From NCBI GenBank assembly GCA_038040485.1, contig JBBPIE010000057.1:1-25845 (forward strand): a stretch of 25,845 nt of DNA. Reading direction: 5' to 3'. Under the pieces are notes generated by a model. It ran no database searches. It was not told where the DNA came from and was given only the letters and a program-made list of their open reading frames with translations. Made by a program: the position numbers and the translations under genes. The stretch comes from Onstottus_B arcticum (GTDB taxonomy: Bacteria > Acidobacteriota > Blastocatellia > UBA7656). How positions within the stretch are numbered: the first letter of the stretch is position 1; the number at the start of each line of letters is the position of its first letter. Below, one piece after another: positions 5,954-15,918 of this stretch.

Positions 5954-7399
5954 ATGATTCACCGCGCCTACGGACTTACAACCGACCTCTATGAGCTCGC
6001 GATGGCGGCCGCTTATTTCGATAACGAAATCAAACAGCGAGCGGTCTTCGAGTTGTTCGTACGAAGACTCCCCGAGCATCGTTCATACCTGATCGCGGCT
6101 GGACTCGAACAAGCGTTGGACTACCTCTCGACCGTGAGTTTCGCCGAAGACCAGATCGACTACGTGCGAAAGCACCCGTCGTTTCAGAACGTCAGCGCCG
6201 GATTCTTCGACTATCTTGCGCGGTTCAGATTCACGGGCGACGTTTGGGCAATACCCGAAGGCACTGCGGTCTTTGGAATGGAGCCGCTGCTTCGTGTCAC
6301 AGCCCCAATCATCGAGGCGCAAATAGTTGAAACGTTTTTGCTTTCCACGATCAACTTCCAGACCATGATCGCCAGCAAGGCTGCGCGCATAGTGACTGCC
6401 GCGAAGGGACGCAGCGTGATCGAGTTTGGCACTCGCCGCGCTCACGGGACCGAAGCCGGTTTGTTCGCGGCGCGCGCGGCATACATCGGTGGTTGCATTG
6501 GCACTTCGAACGTCGAGGCCGGACATCTGTTCGGCGTACCAACCTTCGGCACGCTGGCTCACTCATTCATTATGTCATTTGACCGCGAGGACGACGCGTT
6601 TCGAGCCTTTCTAAAAGTCTTTCCAAAAACAGCAACCGTGCTGGTAGACACTTATGACACGATCGAGGCGGTACGAAGATTGGCGCGCGACTTTGGGCCG
6701 GCGATTGCAGCGGTGCGGCTTGATAGCGGCGACTTGCTGGAGCTAAGCAAGCAGGTGCGCCGGATACTCGACGAAGCAGGGATGACCGAGACAAAGATAT
6801 TCGCCAGCAGCGACTTGAATGAAAACAGAATCGCCGATTTGATCTCGCGCGGCGCGGAGATCGATTCATTTGGAGTTGGGACCGAGCTGGCGACGTCTTA
6901 TGATTCGCCTGCGCTATCGGGTGTCTACAAGCTTGCGGCGATCGAGGAGGACGGCCGCGTCACCGGGCGGATAAAGCTCAGCCACGACAAGGCGAGTTAT
7001 CCAGGTTCAAAACAGGTTTGGAGATTCGCGGATGAGGCCGGCAAGTACGTCAGTGACTTGATAACCTTCGCAGACGAAGAGCCGCCGTCCATGGCTCAAC
7101 CCGGATTGATTGGCTCCTTACGCCCTCTTCTCGTACCGGTCATGAAACAAGGCAACGTTGTTGATGGCTTCGCCGCCGCGTCTGGCGACCCGGCGCACAA
7201 GCAGTCGCCGGTACACGCCAGGGACGCCAGCTTCGCGCGCTTGAATGAGGCACGAACCCGGGCAGCGCAGGAGATCAGACGACTGCCTGACGACTTGCTT
7301 CCTCTTCATTCCGAAGCGACGTATCGCGTGGTCTTCAGCGACCGGCTTGCGGCGGAGAGAAGCACCCTGGAAGAACAGCTCAAGCCAGCAAACCAATGA
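5954..7399 (+). CDS. pncB: nicotinate phosphoribosyltransferase
   Basis: A 481-residue protein of the length usual for type I/II NAPRTase. It converts nicotinate and PRPP to nicotinate mononucleotide in the Preiss-Handler NAD salvage pathway. Recognisable motifs: YGLTTDLYELAMAAAY at the N-terminus, EFGTRRAHG, GTSNVEAG with FGTLAHSFIM (region of the catalytic His and phosphate loop), LVDTYDT, VRLDSGDL, FASSDLNE and DSFGVGTEL. All active-site segments look intact. No good ribosome site is seen before ATG 5954. The partner enzyme nicotinamidase is at 16123-16737. Confidence 0.95.
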   Translation: MIHRAYGLTTDLYELAMAAAYFDNEIKQRAVFELFVRRLPEHRSYLIAAGLEQALDYLSTVSFAEDQIDYVRKHPSFQNVSAGFFDYLARFRFTGDVWAIPEGTAVFGMEPLLRVTAPIIEAQIVETFLLSTINFQTMIASKAARIVTAAKGRSVIEFGTRRAHGTEAGLFAARAAYIGGCIGTSNVEAGHLFGVPTFGTLAHSFIMSFDREDDAFRAFLKVFPKTATVLVDTYDTIEAVRRLARDFGPAIAAVRLDSGDLLELSKQVRRILDEAGMTETKIFASSDLNENRIADLISRGAEIDSFGVGTELATSYDSPALSGVYKLAAIEEDGRVTGRIKLSHDKASYPGSKQVWRFADEAGKYVSDLITFADEEPPSMAQPGLIGSLRPLLVPVMKQGNVVDGFAAASGDPAHKQSPVHARDASFARLNEARTRAAQEIRRLPDDLLPLHSEATYRVVFSDRLAAERSTLEEQLKPANQ

Positions 7400-7429
7400 T
7401 CTGAGCGCGGGAGTCGGAGTGCCCGCCCT

Positions 7430-9940
7430 CTACTTCAAGCGCATCGTTGGGTCGCCCAGCAGAATCCACGAGCGGCGAATGTCCCCGTCACTGACCGCGG
7501 ATTTTGCCTGACGCAACATCTCGCCAAGAGTCAACGCCCGACTGCTCGGGCCGAACAACAAGCGATACAGCTCCTGATTCATCACCGCTTGCTGCTCGGG
7601 TAAGCACATCGCCGACGACGCCCACACTGCAACCGCGCCGCCGGTTTCTGCTTTCAACAAGCTCTCTCCCAGCGACTCATTCATCGCGTCCTGGAAGTAG
7701 CCGTTCAAGCAGGTCATCATCACGAACAAGGACAGGCGATCTCTGTTCGTCAGGAGTTGGCCGTCGGACGCCGTCCAGCAAGTTTCCTCGCCACACATTC
7801 ACCGACCCGTGGCCTGTGTAGTTGACAATCTTCTGGCCGCGATTGATTGCAGCCAGTAACTGAGTTCTTGCAGTCGAGTCGTCGCTTCGCGAACGGAATA
7901 TCTCGGTTGCGCGAATCGATGCGGGCATCAGTGAGCGCAAGCTTGTCGACGCCAGCTCAAAGTCGAAACCGTCGTTGCTGTCAGCGACAAGCGCCACTTC
8001 TTTCGACGGAGCTGACTGCTCATACGCGATCAGTTTGCTGACGACTGCGTAAGCCTCCCCTGCCGTGCGAACCGGCAAGCGGCCGACAGTGAGGTCAGCA
8101 ACGCCGTCGTCGTTGAAGTCCACAAACCAATCGTCGCTCGCGGTTTCCAGATAAGTCGTGTCGATCAGCTTCGTCGGCACAAGGTCGTTGTCTCCCAGGC
8201 CCAGATAGTTTCGGGCATCGTAAGACGCGTCGGCCGCCAACAAGACAAAACGAGGCTTCACCTTCCAACTCTTCGCTGCGTAGGACAAAAAGTCTTTGAC
8301 GGATTGCGGGGACTTATTGCCGAAGCTGAACTCATCGTAGATGTCTTCGATGTCGACAAGCGCGGTGATCAGACCTTGCTTGCTTCGCAAGTCGACCAGC
8401 GGTTTCAGCGAGTCAGCCAGACTTGCCTGGCTGTTTGATGACGAAGTCGGCGGCGTTCGAGGATAGTCGCAGGCTCGATGATGTGTCGGCTTTGACGTTC
8501 GATGCTTGAAGTGCCTTGCTTTCGGTCAAAGCGAGGAGCCTGCGATCGCTGGCTCTTGAAGCAGCGAAACTCGCAGCGTACCCGTCTTTCGTCTGCTCAA
8601 TCGACACGGCGAGTTCCTGGACTTCGCGTTCGTCGGTGACATCCAAGAGTCGAACGTCTTTCGATGAGAAGCCGGCGATCGTCACCGCTTCCCCGCTCCT
8701 GGCGGTGAAGCTCAACCAGTCGTTGTCAGCCCGATAGCTGTGCTGATAGGTGATGCGAATCGAGTCAACGAGGCTGATGTCGCTCGGCCCGTTGGTTGAC
8801 TGGAAAGTGAGGATGTTCTCGCCTTCCTGCAATATCGCTTGAGGGACTTCGAACTTCTCTCGAGTTCTTGCTTGTCCGTTGAAGACCAGCCGGCCGATCG
8901 ATGAGCCGTTCAAGCTCACGCTGACTTGATGCGGCAACGTGGTGACGCCTTGCAGCGAGACTTCGATGATCGCGGTTTCTCTCGCTGATAACGCAACGCT
9001 GTTGAGCGTCACGCTCTGTTCCAGGGCGCTGCCAGAGACGACCGCGCCAAAGAAGTTCTCTTCATCGCCGTTCCTCAACGCGGAGAAGTAGATCGTCCGG
9101 TCGCGCCGCTCGACTGTGTGCGCGAAGCTCTCACCCGAGGGATAGCCCTTAGCAAAAGGCGCTTTGTTGATTCTCAGTCCAGGTTCTCCGCCAGAGACGA
9201 GCCAATAGGCTTGTCATAACTCAGCAACACGTTGTCCGTCTCGCGCTTGAACGCCGCTCCGCTCCCTTCGCTATTCACCTCCAACTCCAAATCCCCGCTC
9301 ACCTCGAAACGCAAGCGCAGTGGCGCATTCTCGATTGCGGATTGCGGAGGAGCGTCGATCGTGAAGCCGTGCTCGATTCCGCGATTACTGTTCACGAACC
9401 ACTCCTCGATTGCGGATTGCGGATTGCGGATCTTTGAATTGAAACACGATTGTTTTTTGCGTTGACTTCGCCTGGCGTAACCAAAGAGAGTTCTTTGCCG
9501 TAACCGAAGTCTTTCAGCTTCAAACCGAGTCGCCAGGGCCTTTGTCTGGCGCTGAGCGAAGTTGCTTCAATTCCGTCTGTGGTGACGTAGGCAAGCAGAT
9601 CGTTTGCCGCATTCTTGAATTCATAAGACCCGCCGACGCCGCTCAGTTGAGGCTTTTCTTGCCAACGCGCCTCGTATTTGATCGCGCCCATCGCCTCTTG
9701 CAGAGAATCGTATGTCCCTGCTTGCTTGAGGTGTTCGACCGCCTCATCGCCTTGAAGATTGGGCATAGCCTTATCGGCCGGCGACGTTTGGGTTGTCGTG
9801 CTCTTTGTGGCGTCTGATCGTGTGACGCTTGCCGGCAGAAATGAGAATCCAACTATGCCAACCAGAATCACAGCGGATACTGGACGAAGCTTTCCAAGCA
9901 ATCCATCAAAGATATTAGAGATGAGGCCAATGTTGTTCAT
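7430..9940 (-). pseudogene. gingipain-like C25 peptidase, broken by four frameshifts
   Basis: Five overlapping or adjacent minus-strand frames make one C25-family cysteine peptidase when joined. Start ATG 9940 follows GGAG with about six bases spacing, then a hydrophobic export segment (PVSAVILVGIVGFSFLP). The frame changes near 9406-9440 (within a heptamer repeat), near 9175-9184, near 8413-8430 and near 7775-7790. On either side the translation continues the family pattern: EEWFVNSNRGIEHGF, then LRINKAPFAKGYPSGE, then SLADSLKPLVDLRSKQGLI. The catalytic pair is present but in different frames: His in NYTGHGS (7809-7811) and Cys in MMTCLNGYF (7709-7711). Neighbouring genes are intact, so decay is more likely than poor sequence, but indel errors are not excluded. 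The C-terminal end GDPTMRLK is typical of a complete C25 domain. Confidence 0.85.
9331..9431 (-). repeat. heptamer repeats (CGCAATC units) inside the C25 gene
   Basis: Two patches of the 7-base unit ATTGCGG (plus strand): two units at about 9333-9346 and three units at about 9409-9429. Read on the minus strand these give the frames IRNPQS/PQSAI. The three-unit patch is at the first frame break of the peptidase gene. The units resemble short tandem heptamer repeats seen in other bacterial genomes. Confidence 0.7.
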
Positions 9941-10217
9941 GATTTTCTCCAAGATGATCCATTGCCGGCTCTCGCTGTTTGCAGAGAGCGGCCTCTCCTG
10001 TAATCCAAATTGAATTGACTGACTTATTGAAGATCTGACCGAAGTCCCGACCGGGGGCTGCGGGCGGCTGATCGAATCAATAGCGATCAAGCCGCCTCGC
10101 AAGCCCTCCTTAGTCAGCGACCGTTGACTGCTCCCGCTTCTGCTTCACCTGCTTTGTTCGCACTTTGATCTTCCCGCCGAGCCGTTTAGCGGAGAGAGCC
10201 CGAAGGGCGCACCGAAA

Positions 10218-10877
10218 TTAATTCTTCCAGCCTTTCGCGGGCCTCGATCTCCCGTCGACATGCCTCACGCTTTGGCTCGGGCCGGGACAAGACGTGACCG
10301 GCTCCACGGTCATCCGTGTGGCCTCTTCCGTCGCGCAACCCGAAAACGTGATGTTCCCGTCCGTGTCGTAGAAGGCGAATTGATCCACGGCGGTGTATGT
10401 GTCCTTGCCGGTGATGGTGACGACGCCGCGGACTTGCAGCCTTCCGGCGGGGCTATCACTGGCGAAGTCGAAAAGATAGCTCTCCCACGTGAACGCGTAC
10501 TGGTTGCTCCCCACTTTTGTCCACGTTCCCAATGCAGGACCCGCCGAAGGGGTTAGCAGTTGTGTTTCGTCCGTCTCCTGGAGGGTGCCCCCGGCGCTGA
10601 AGCTGTACAGAGCTGAGAACGGGGGCGGCCCGTCGGCGATGGTGCTAGTGACCCTCCACGTTCCTTCCATCTGCGGCGCGGCAGAACCGGCTCTCACCGC
10701 TTCCGGGCTGGACGCGACCAATGAGACGAAGCCTGTTAGCGCCCCCGTCATGATCAATGCAGTAAGGATGCGTCTTGCGAGCGCCTTCACGCTTCGCTTT
10801 GCCTGACCAGTAAAAGCACTGCCGTGGGACGGCAGCATATTGTTCTCTTGCATTGTTCTTCTCTTGTTCTCTAGCAT
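10218..10877 (-). CDS. exported protein of unknown function
   Basis: A 219-residue protein. Start ATG 10877 has AAGGAG at good spacing. Residues about 30-60 (RRILTALIMTGALTGFVSLVA) form an export or anchor segment after a basic stretch. The rest is beta-rich: GTWRVTSTIADGPPPFSALYSF, LGTWTKVGSNQYAFTWES, VVTITGKDTYTAVDQFAFYD. This alternating pattern of short strands with repeated GTW suggests a lipocalin-like or small beta-barrel fold, as in secreted proteins of Acidobacteria, but I do not recognise the family. It follows the HTH gene by 17 bases, so it is probably the second gene of an operon. In the same frame, 29 open codons follow the stop (to about 10130), rich in Lys and Arg; this may be chance. 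Confidence 0.7.
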   Translation of the reverse strand: MLENKRRTMQENNMLPSHGSAFTGQAKRSVKALARRILTALIMTGALTGFVSLVASSPEAVRAGSAAPQMEGTWRVTSTIADGPPPFSALYSFSAGGTLQETDETQLLTPSAGPALGTWTKVGSNQYAFTWESYLFDFASDSPAGRLQVRGVVTITGKDTYTAVDQFAFYDTDGNITFSGCATEEATRMTVEPVTSCPGPSQSVRHVDGRSRPAKGWKN

Positions 10878-10894
10878 CGTTCTCTCCTTTGAAT

Positions 10895-11155
10895 TCAGAT
10901 TGAGTCTTGTAAGGAGCTGAAGCAGATCATCAGCACCCCGTCCGCCGTTTCCATGAAATGGAGCTTCTCAGCGTCTGCCCAGCGGTACATCGTGCGTGAG
11001 GTCACGCCTTTGATTGCGGCGGCCTCGTCTACTGTGACCATCTTGACTCTCTGGTTGCACTCGCGGCACCAGGACACGACGGAAACCTTGCGCCTGCTCA
11101 ATACGACGATGCGATCGGTCTCGATGGTGATCTCCGTCCGTTTCGTTGTTCTCAC
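10895..11155 (-). CDS. small HTH protein (MerR/excisionase-like)
   Basis: An 86-residue protein. The start chosen is GTG 11155 with GGAGG four bases upstream; a longer frame from 11281 has no ribosome site and a low-complexity basic N-terminus. The first part TEITIETDRIVVLSRRKVSVVSW holds beta strands and a CREC pair. The C-terminal part VTVDEAAAIKGVTSRTMYRWADAEKLHF is a helix-turn-helix of the MerR/excisionase type, in which the second helix contacts DNA. It is the first gene of a two-gene operon with the secreted protein at 10218-10877 and probably acts as a local regulator. Confidence 0.68.
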   Translation of the reverse strand: MRTTKRTEITIETDRIVVLSRRKVSVVSWCRECNQRVKMVTVDEAAAIKGVTSRTMYRWADAEKLHFMETADGVLMICFSSLQDSI

Positions 11156-11383
11156 TGCTCCTCCGAGGAAGTTGAGTTTCGGAAATCGCAACCGAGCCGT
11201 CCTGCTGCCTTCTCTGCTTTGCCCGCGCCGGGCCTTGCTATACAATGGCCGCGGCATTCGAAGACTTGAGCTAAGCTTCATCGGCTCAACTCGCGGCCGA
11301 CAATACTCTCCAGGTGAATTGAAGTCCTTTACGAGCGCTTCATTTTTTGTTTATGAGTTCTTGACGACCTCTTTAGAGCGGTT
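11156..11383. promoter_or_regulatory. divergent intergenic region
   Basis: This 228-base interval separates the minus-strand HTH operon from the plus-strand winged-helix regulators and so must hold promoters for both. I could not identify a convincing -35/-10 pair. Longer open frames that cross it are not supported by ribosome sites. Confidence 0.4.
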
Positions 11384-13351
11384 ATGAGCGTGCAGGCAAA
11401 GCACTTTTATGAGTTCGGGGCATACCGCATAGATGCGCGGGATCATCTGTTGCTGCGTGACGGAGAAGCTGTGCCGCTCGCCCCAAAGGCATTCGATCTG
11501 CTGCTAGTGCTTGTGGAAAACAGCGGACGGGTGCTTACCAAGGAAGAACTGATGAGGCAGGTCTGGCCGGACAGCTTCGTCGAAGAAGCAAATCTCTCGC
11601 ATCACGTATTCACGCTGCGCAGAGCGCTAGGCGAAGACGGCGAAGGCAGATACATAGAGACGATCCCACGGCGCGGCTATCGCTTCGTGGCTGCGGTGGC
11701 TGAATTGCAGGACGAATCAGATGAGCTTGTAGTCGCCGAGCACTCCCGGTCGCGGATCATCATTGAACAGACGGAAGCGCCACAGTTAGCGACTGACTAT
11801 CGCAGCTCAGATCGAACGACCCTGGCCTTAACCGTGGGGACCAGGCGCCGCACGATCCTGTTGGCGCTGGCGTGCGCGGGGGCGCTTGCGGGGGCTTTCG
11901 GTATCTACTCTTTGAGGACAAGCAATACCAGTGAGCAAACGGCCAAAGGTGTGAAATCAATAGCTGTGCTGCCCTTTAAGGCTCTGGTCGCCAGCGAGCG
12001 CGACGAATCCCTTGAGATGGGGATGGCCGATACTTTGATTACCAGACTCAGCAGCATCAGGCAGCTCACCGTGCGTCCGACCAGCGCCGTGCGCCAGTAC
12101 ACAAAGCTTGAGGATGAAGCGGTGAAGGCCGGGCGAGAACTAATGGTAGATGCGGTGTTGGATGGAAGTATTCAAAAATCCGGCGCCCGAGTCAGGGTCA
12201 GTGTGCGACTCGTTGGGATCGAGCAGGGACAGACTCTCTGGGCAGAGCAGTTCGACGAAAAGTTCACGGATATCTTCGCCGTGCAGGATGCAATCTCCCG
12301 CAGGGTGGGCGACATGCTTGCTCTACGTTTGAGCGGCGAGGAGAAAGAGCGGTTGGCGAAACGCGGCACGGATAACCCGGAAGCCTATCAGGCTTACCTG
12401 TTGGGTCGCTTCCACTGGAACAAGCGAACGGGTGTGGATATTAGAAAGAGCATTGAATATTTCAATCAGGCGATAGCTCGCGACCCGAATTACGCGCTCG
12501 CTTATGCCGGGTTGGCCGATTCGTACCTTAACCTTCCGACTTCGAGCAACACGCCGTCGAGCGAGGCCAACATAAAAGCGAAAGAGGCGGCAATAAAGGC
12601 ACTGGCGATAGATGACACGATTGCTGAAGCGCACACTTCATTGGCGGGTGTTAAGGAGCTATACGAGTGGGACTTCGCGGCCGCAGAACGGGGGTTTGAG
12701 AGGGCGATTGAGTTAAACCCAAACTACACGACCGCCCACATATGGTATTCACAGTTTCTGTCGTGTCTCGGACGCCACGCCGAAGCGATTGCTGAAGCCA
12801 AACGAGCGCAGGAAGTCGACCCACTCTCGCTTCTTGCCAGCACGCATTTGGGAAATATTTACCTCGAGGCTCGGCAGCCGGATGAAGCGATAGCGCAGCT
12901 CCAAAGAACAATCGAGATGGACAAGAACTTCGCCTACGCGCACGGGTCTCTCCGTGATACCTACCTCGCAAAAGGGATGTACGACGATGCCATCGAAGAG
13001 TTTAAGAAGGGGTACGCTCTATCGACAAGATACAGTCCGGAAGAGGCGGCTAGAAGAGTAACCATTCTCAAAGATGGCTATCAGAAGTCGGGCGCAAAAG
13101 GTTACTGGGAGAAGATGCTTGAGTTGCGGATCGAGAACCTGAAGCGAGGTTACACGATCTCTCCCACAGTGATGGCGCAGGCTTACGCGCGCACGGGAGA
13201 TAGGGATCGTGCCTTCGGTTGGCTGGAGACGGCTTATACCGAGCGCGATCAGTTTCTCTTCTACAATCTTAAGACTGCTGACCATTTCGACGGGATTCGC
13301 TCTGACCCGCGCTACGCCAACCTCCTGCAACGTATCGGTCTTCCTCAGTGA
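11384..13351 (+). CDS. winged-helix/TolB-like/TPR membrane regulator, copy 1
   Basis: A 655-residue CadC-like one-component regulator. Residues about 8-105 are an OmpR/PhoB-type winged helix (YRIDARDHLLLRDGE, LTKEELMRQVWPDSFVEEAN, IETIPRRGYRFVA). About 157-176 is one membrane helix (TILLALACAGALAGAFGIY). About 190-310 is a TolB/FlgO-like domain (KSIAVLPFKAL, GMADTLITRLSS, GSIQKSGARVRVSVRLV). About 330-600 holds TPR repeats (NYALAYAGLADSYLNL, AYAHGSLRDTYLAKGMYDDA). The DNA-binding part is inside the cell and the TPR part outside. Such proteins are abundant in Acidobacteriota; the signal sensed is unknown. The stop overlaps a possible GTG of the next gene, its close paralogue. Confidence 0.88.
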   Translation: MSVQAKHFYEFGAYRIDARDHLLLRDGEAVPLAPKAFDLLLVLVENSGRVLTKEELMRQVWPDSFVEEANLSHHVFTLRRALGEDGEGRYIETIPRRGYRFVAAVAELQDESDELVVAEHSRSRIIIEQTEAPQLATDYRSSDRTTLALTVGTRRRTILLALACAGALAGAFGIYSLRTSNTSEQTAKGVKSIAVLPFKALVASERDESLEMGMADTLITRLSSIRQLTVRPTSAVRQYTKLEDEAVKAGRELMVDAVLDGSIQKSGARVRVSVRLVGIEQGQTLWAEQFDEKFTDIFAVQDAISRRVGDMLALRLSGEEKERLAKRGTDNPEAYQAYLLGRFHWNKRTGVDIRKSIEYFNQAIARDPNYALAYAGLADSYLNLPTSSNTPSSEANIKAKEAAIKALAIDDTIAEAHTSLAGVKELYEWDFAAAERGFERAIELNPNYTTAHIWYSQFLSCLGRHAEAIAEAKRAQEVDPLSLLASTHLGNIYLEARQPDEAIAQLQRTIEMDKNFAYAHGSLRDTYLAKGMYDDAIEEFKKGYALSTRYSPEEAARRVTILKDGYQKSGAKGYWEKMLELRIENLKRGYTISPTVMAQAYARTGDRDRAFGWLETAYTERDQFLFYNLKTADHFDGIRSDPRYANLLQRIGLPQ

Positions 13352-13383
13352 TTTTGAGGGTACAGTCAAGCCTGAAAGTATCT

Positions 13384-15360
13384 ATGAGTGGGCAAGCTAA
13401 GCACTTTTTTGAGTTTGGGGCATACCGCATAGATGCGCGGGATCATCTGTTGCTTCGCGAAGGCGAGGTGGTGCCGCTACCTCCAAAAACTCTCGATCTC
13501 CTCTTAGCGCTGGTCGAAAGCAACGGGCGAGTGCTTACCAAAGAAGAACTGATGAAGCAGGTCTGGCCTGACAGCTTTGTCGAAGAAGCCAACCTCTCGC
13601 ATCACGTGTTCACGCTGCGAAAGGCGCTGGGCGAAGACGGCGATGCAAACAAGTACATCGAGACCATTCCGCGCCGAGGTTATCGTTTTGTTGGAAGCGT
13701 GAGCGAGTGGCGGGACGAAGGCGTTGATCTTGTTCTAGCGGAGCATTCCACATCGCATATTGTTGTTGAGCAGGCAGAAGAAACAGGCACAACAGCCGAT
13801 TCGGTCGAGGCGGCGCAGGCCGCCCGGAGGATAGCATCAGCCGGTCGGATAGAGGGCGGTCAAAAGAAGAGAGCCGGATTGCTCCTGCTTGCCGCGTGTG
13901 CAGTGATAGCGATTTCAGTCGCTTCTTATTTCTGGCTGACAACCAGGCCAAAACAGGAAGGACCAGGTTTAGGGGTCAGATCAATACTGGTGCTGCCGTT
14001 CAAGCCATTAGTACCGGAGAACCGCGATGAAGCTCTCGAACTCGGAATGGCCGACGCATTGATAACGAAGCTGAGCAACATCCGAGAGATCGCTGTCAGA
14101 CCAACAAGCGCAATTCTCAAATACAGCAACTCGGAAGAGAACCCACTCGCTGCCGGTCTTGAACAAAGGGTGGAGTCAGTGCTCGAGGGAAGAGTACAGC
14201 GCTCAGGTGATAGGATTCGCGTAACCGTGCAACTGGTGAGAGTGAGCGATGGCAAGCCTCTATGGGCAGACACCTTCGACGAGAAGTCTGCTGATAGTGT
14301 CTTCGCTGTACAAGACTCCATCTCTCAGCGAGTTGCGCGGGCGTTACTGCCGAAACTCACAGGCGAAGAGCAGCAGCGACTTGCCCAACGCTATACCGAC
14401 AACATCGAGGCGTACAATCTTTACCTCAAAGGTAGCTTCTTCTGGAATAAGTTCAACGAAGAGGGTCTGAGAAAGGCTGTCGAGTACTTCAATGAGGCGA
14501 TCGCGATAGACACCAACTATGCGCTTGCATATACAGGCCTGGCCAACGCCTACAACGTTCAAGGCGCAGTGGGAATAGTCCCTCCCGCGCAGACCTGGTC
14601 AAAGGCGAAATGGGCGGCTGAGAAGGCGGTTGAACTTGACGATACGTTGGCGAAATCGCATCAGGCGCTGGGCGGGGTAAAACTCATGTACGAATGGGAC
14701 TGGCCGGGTGCGGAGAGAGAACTCTCGCGAGCTATCGAACTGAACCCAGCCGACGGAGAGCCGCACAACTTATACGCTTACTACTATCAAGCGACTGGCC
14801 AATTAGATAAAGCCGTTTCAGAGATCAGGCGCGCGCAAGAGCTCGCTCCGCTATCGCTGCCCATAAACTTGGATGTTGCGAGTGCTCTCTATTATCAAGG
14901 CAACTATGAAGAAGCGATAAAAGTGTACCGCAAGGGCGAGGAAATGGACCCACAGTTCACACCTCCACCTCTGTTCCTGCTAGCGCAAATCTACGAGCAA
15001 AAGGGAGAATACGATCAGGCTGTCGCGGAATGTAAAAAGGCATTCTCGATTTTCGGACGCGACCCTGGGATATTGTCGGTCCTCGGATATGTTTACGCGG
15101 TTACCGGCAAACGCCGGGAGGCCCAGACTATCCTCAACGAGATTGAGGACCTCTGGAAACGGCGTTATTTTTCACCAATTGATGTAGCGCTCGTTCATAC
15201 AGGGCTCGGAGATAAAGACGGAGCGTTCGCCTGGTTGACGAAAGCCTATGAGGCGCGTGACCCTCAACTGATCTGGGTGAACGTTGACCCAGAGCTTAAG
15301 AGCCTCCGCACAGACCCGCGTTTCACAGACCTGCTGCATCGTATGAATCTTGCGCAGTAG
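13384..15360 (+). CDS. winged-helix/TolB-like/TPR membrane regulator, copy 2
   Basis: A 658-residue tandem paralogue of the previous gene with the same domain order: winged helix (about 8-105), membrane helix (about 163-183, LLLLAACAVIAISVASYFWL), TolB-like domain (VRSILVLPFKPL, GMADALITKLSN), TPRs (NYALAYTGLANAYNV, GVKLMYEWDW). The start at ATG 13384 is chosen because it aligns with the paralogue's MSVQAKHF; a GTG at 13348 would overlap the previous stop in GTGA and add 12 residues. The winged helix is nearly identical at DNA level between the copies, while the C-terminal halves differ much more, so the two proteins may bind the same DNA but answer different signals. Confidence 0.88.
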   Translation: MSGQAKHFFEFGAYRIDARDHLLLREGEVVPLPPKTLDLLLALVESNGRVLTKEELMKQVWPDSFVEEANLSHHVFTLRKALGEDGDANKYIETIPRRGYRFVGSVSEWRDEGVDLVLAEHSTSHIVVEQAEETGTTADSVEAAQAARRIASAGRIEGGQKKRAGLLLLAACAVIAISVASYFWLTTRPKQEGPGLGVRSILVLPFKPLVPENRDEALELGMADALITKLSNIREIAVRPTSAILKYSNSEENPLAAGLEQRVESVLEGRVQRSGDRIRVTVQLVRVSDGKPLWADTFDEKSADSVFAVQDSISQRVARALLPKLTGEEQQRLAQRYTDNIEAYNLYLKGSFFWNKFNEEGLRKAVEYFNEAIAIDTNYALAYTGLANAYNVQGAVGIVPPAQTWSKAKWAAEKAVELDDTLAKSHQALGGVKLMYEWDWPGAERELSRAIELNPADGEPHNLYAYYYQATGQLDKAVSEIRRAQELAPLSLPINLDVASALYYQGNYEEAIKVYRKGEEMDPQFTPPPLFLLAQIYEQKGEYDQAVAECKKAFSIFGRDPGILSVLGYVYAVTGKRREAQTILNEIEDLWKRRYFSPIDVALVHTGLGDKDGAFAWLTKAYEARDPQLIWVNVDPELKSLRTDPRFTDLLHRMNLAQ

Positions 15361-15396
15361 TCGCGCGAAGCAAGAGCGGAGCTTCAAGGCAGAAGG

Positions 15397-15425
15397 TTGA
15401 CGACATCATGACTAGGTCATAGGGA
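15397..15425 (+). promoter_or_regulatory. candidate promoter with palindrome before the DUF1761 gene
   Basis: TTGACG (15397-15402) is followed after 17 bases by TAGGGA, a poor -10. The palindrome ATGAC-TAG-GTCAT (15408-15420) fills most of the spacer and could be an operator. Both are suggestive only. Confidence 0.25.
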
Positions 15426-15473
15426 TTTCGGTATCATCAAAGCCTCAGAACAGAAAAAAAGGAGAGAGATTCT

Positions 15474-15890
15474 ATGCCTCAGGTTCATATCAACTTCCTG
15501 GCCGTCGTAGTCGCGGCGGTCGTTGCGTTTCTCATCGGCGGTCTTTGGTATTCACCGCTTCTGTTCGCGAAGCACTGGGTCAAGGCTCACGGCTACACGG
15601 AAGAGCAAGTCGCAGAGATGCAAAAAGGCGCGGCCAAGGCCTACACCGTTACGCTCGTGTGCCAGTTCCTGATCGCGCTCGCGATTGCGGTGCTGGTCGG
15701 GTACATCCACATGGAACGATGCGTTCAAGGGCTCAAGCTCGGCTTGCTGATCTGGGCGGGCTTTGCGCTCCCGCTTGGACTGATGGCGCACATGTTTTCA
15801 CAGAAACGAATCGGGGTCCTCTGCATCGACACAGCTTATCAGTTGGTTTACCTGGTGCTCATGGGCGCGATTCTCACGGTCTGGCATTGA
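15474..15890 (+). CDS. DUF1761 membrane protein
   Basis: A 138-residue inner-membrane protein with a strong ribosome site (AGGAGAGAG) before ATG 15474. It has four hydrophobic segments (about 7-24, 58-78, 88-106, 115-135). FLIGGLWYSPLLFAKHW near the N-terminus and the KAYTVTLVCQFLIALAIAVLV second helix match DUF1761, a small four-helix family of unknown function. The length is typical. Confidence 0.85.
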   Translation: MPQVHINFLAVVVAAVVAFLIGGLWYSPLLFAKHWVKAHGYTEEQVAEMQKGAAKAYTVTLVCQFLIALAIAVLVGYIHMERCVQGLKLGLLIWAGFALPLGLMAHMFSQKRIGVLCIDTAYQLVYLVLMGAILTVWH

Positions 15891-15918
15891 CTAGCCGCAG
15901 CGTTCAATTAGGGCCATA

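Noticed and set aside
10131..10217. In-frame continuation after the stop of the secreted protein (Lys/Arg-rich 29 codons)
   Set aside because: There is a normal TAA and no signal for read-through; probably chance or a relic.
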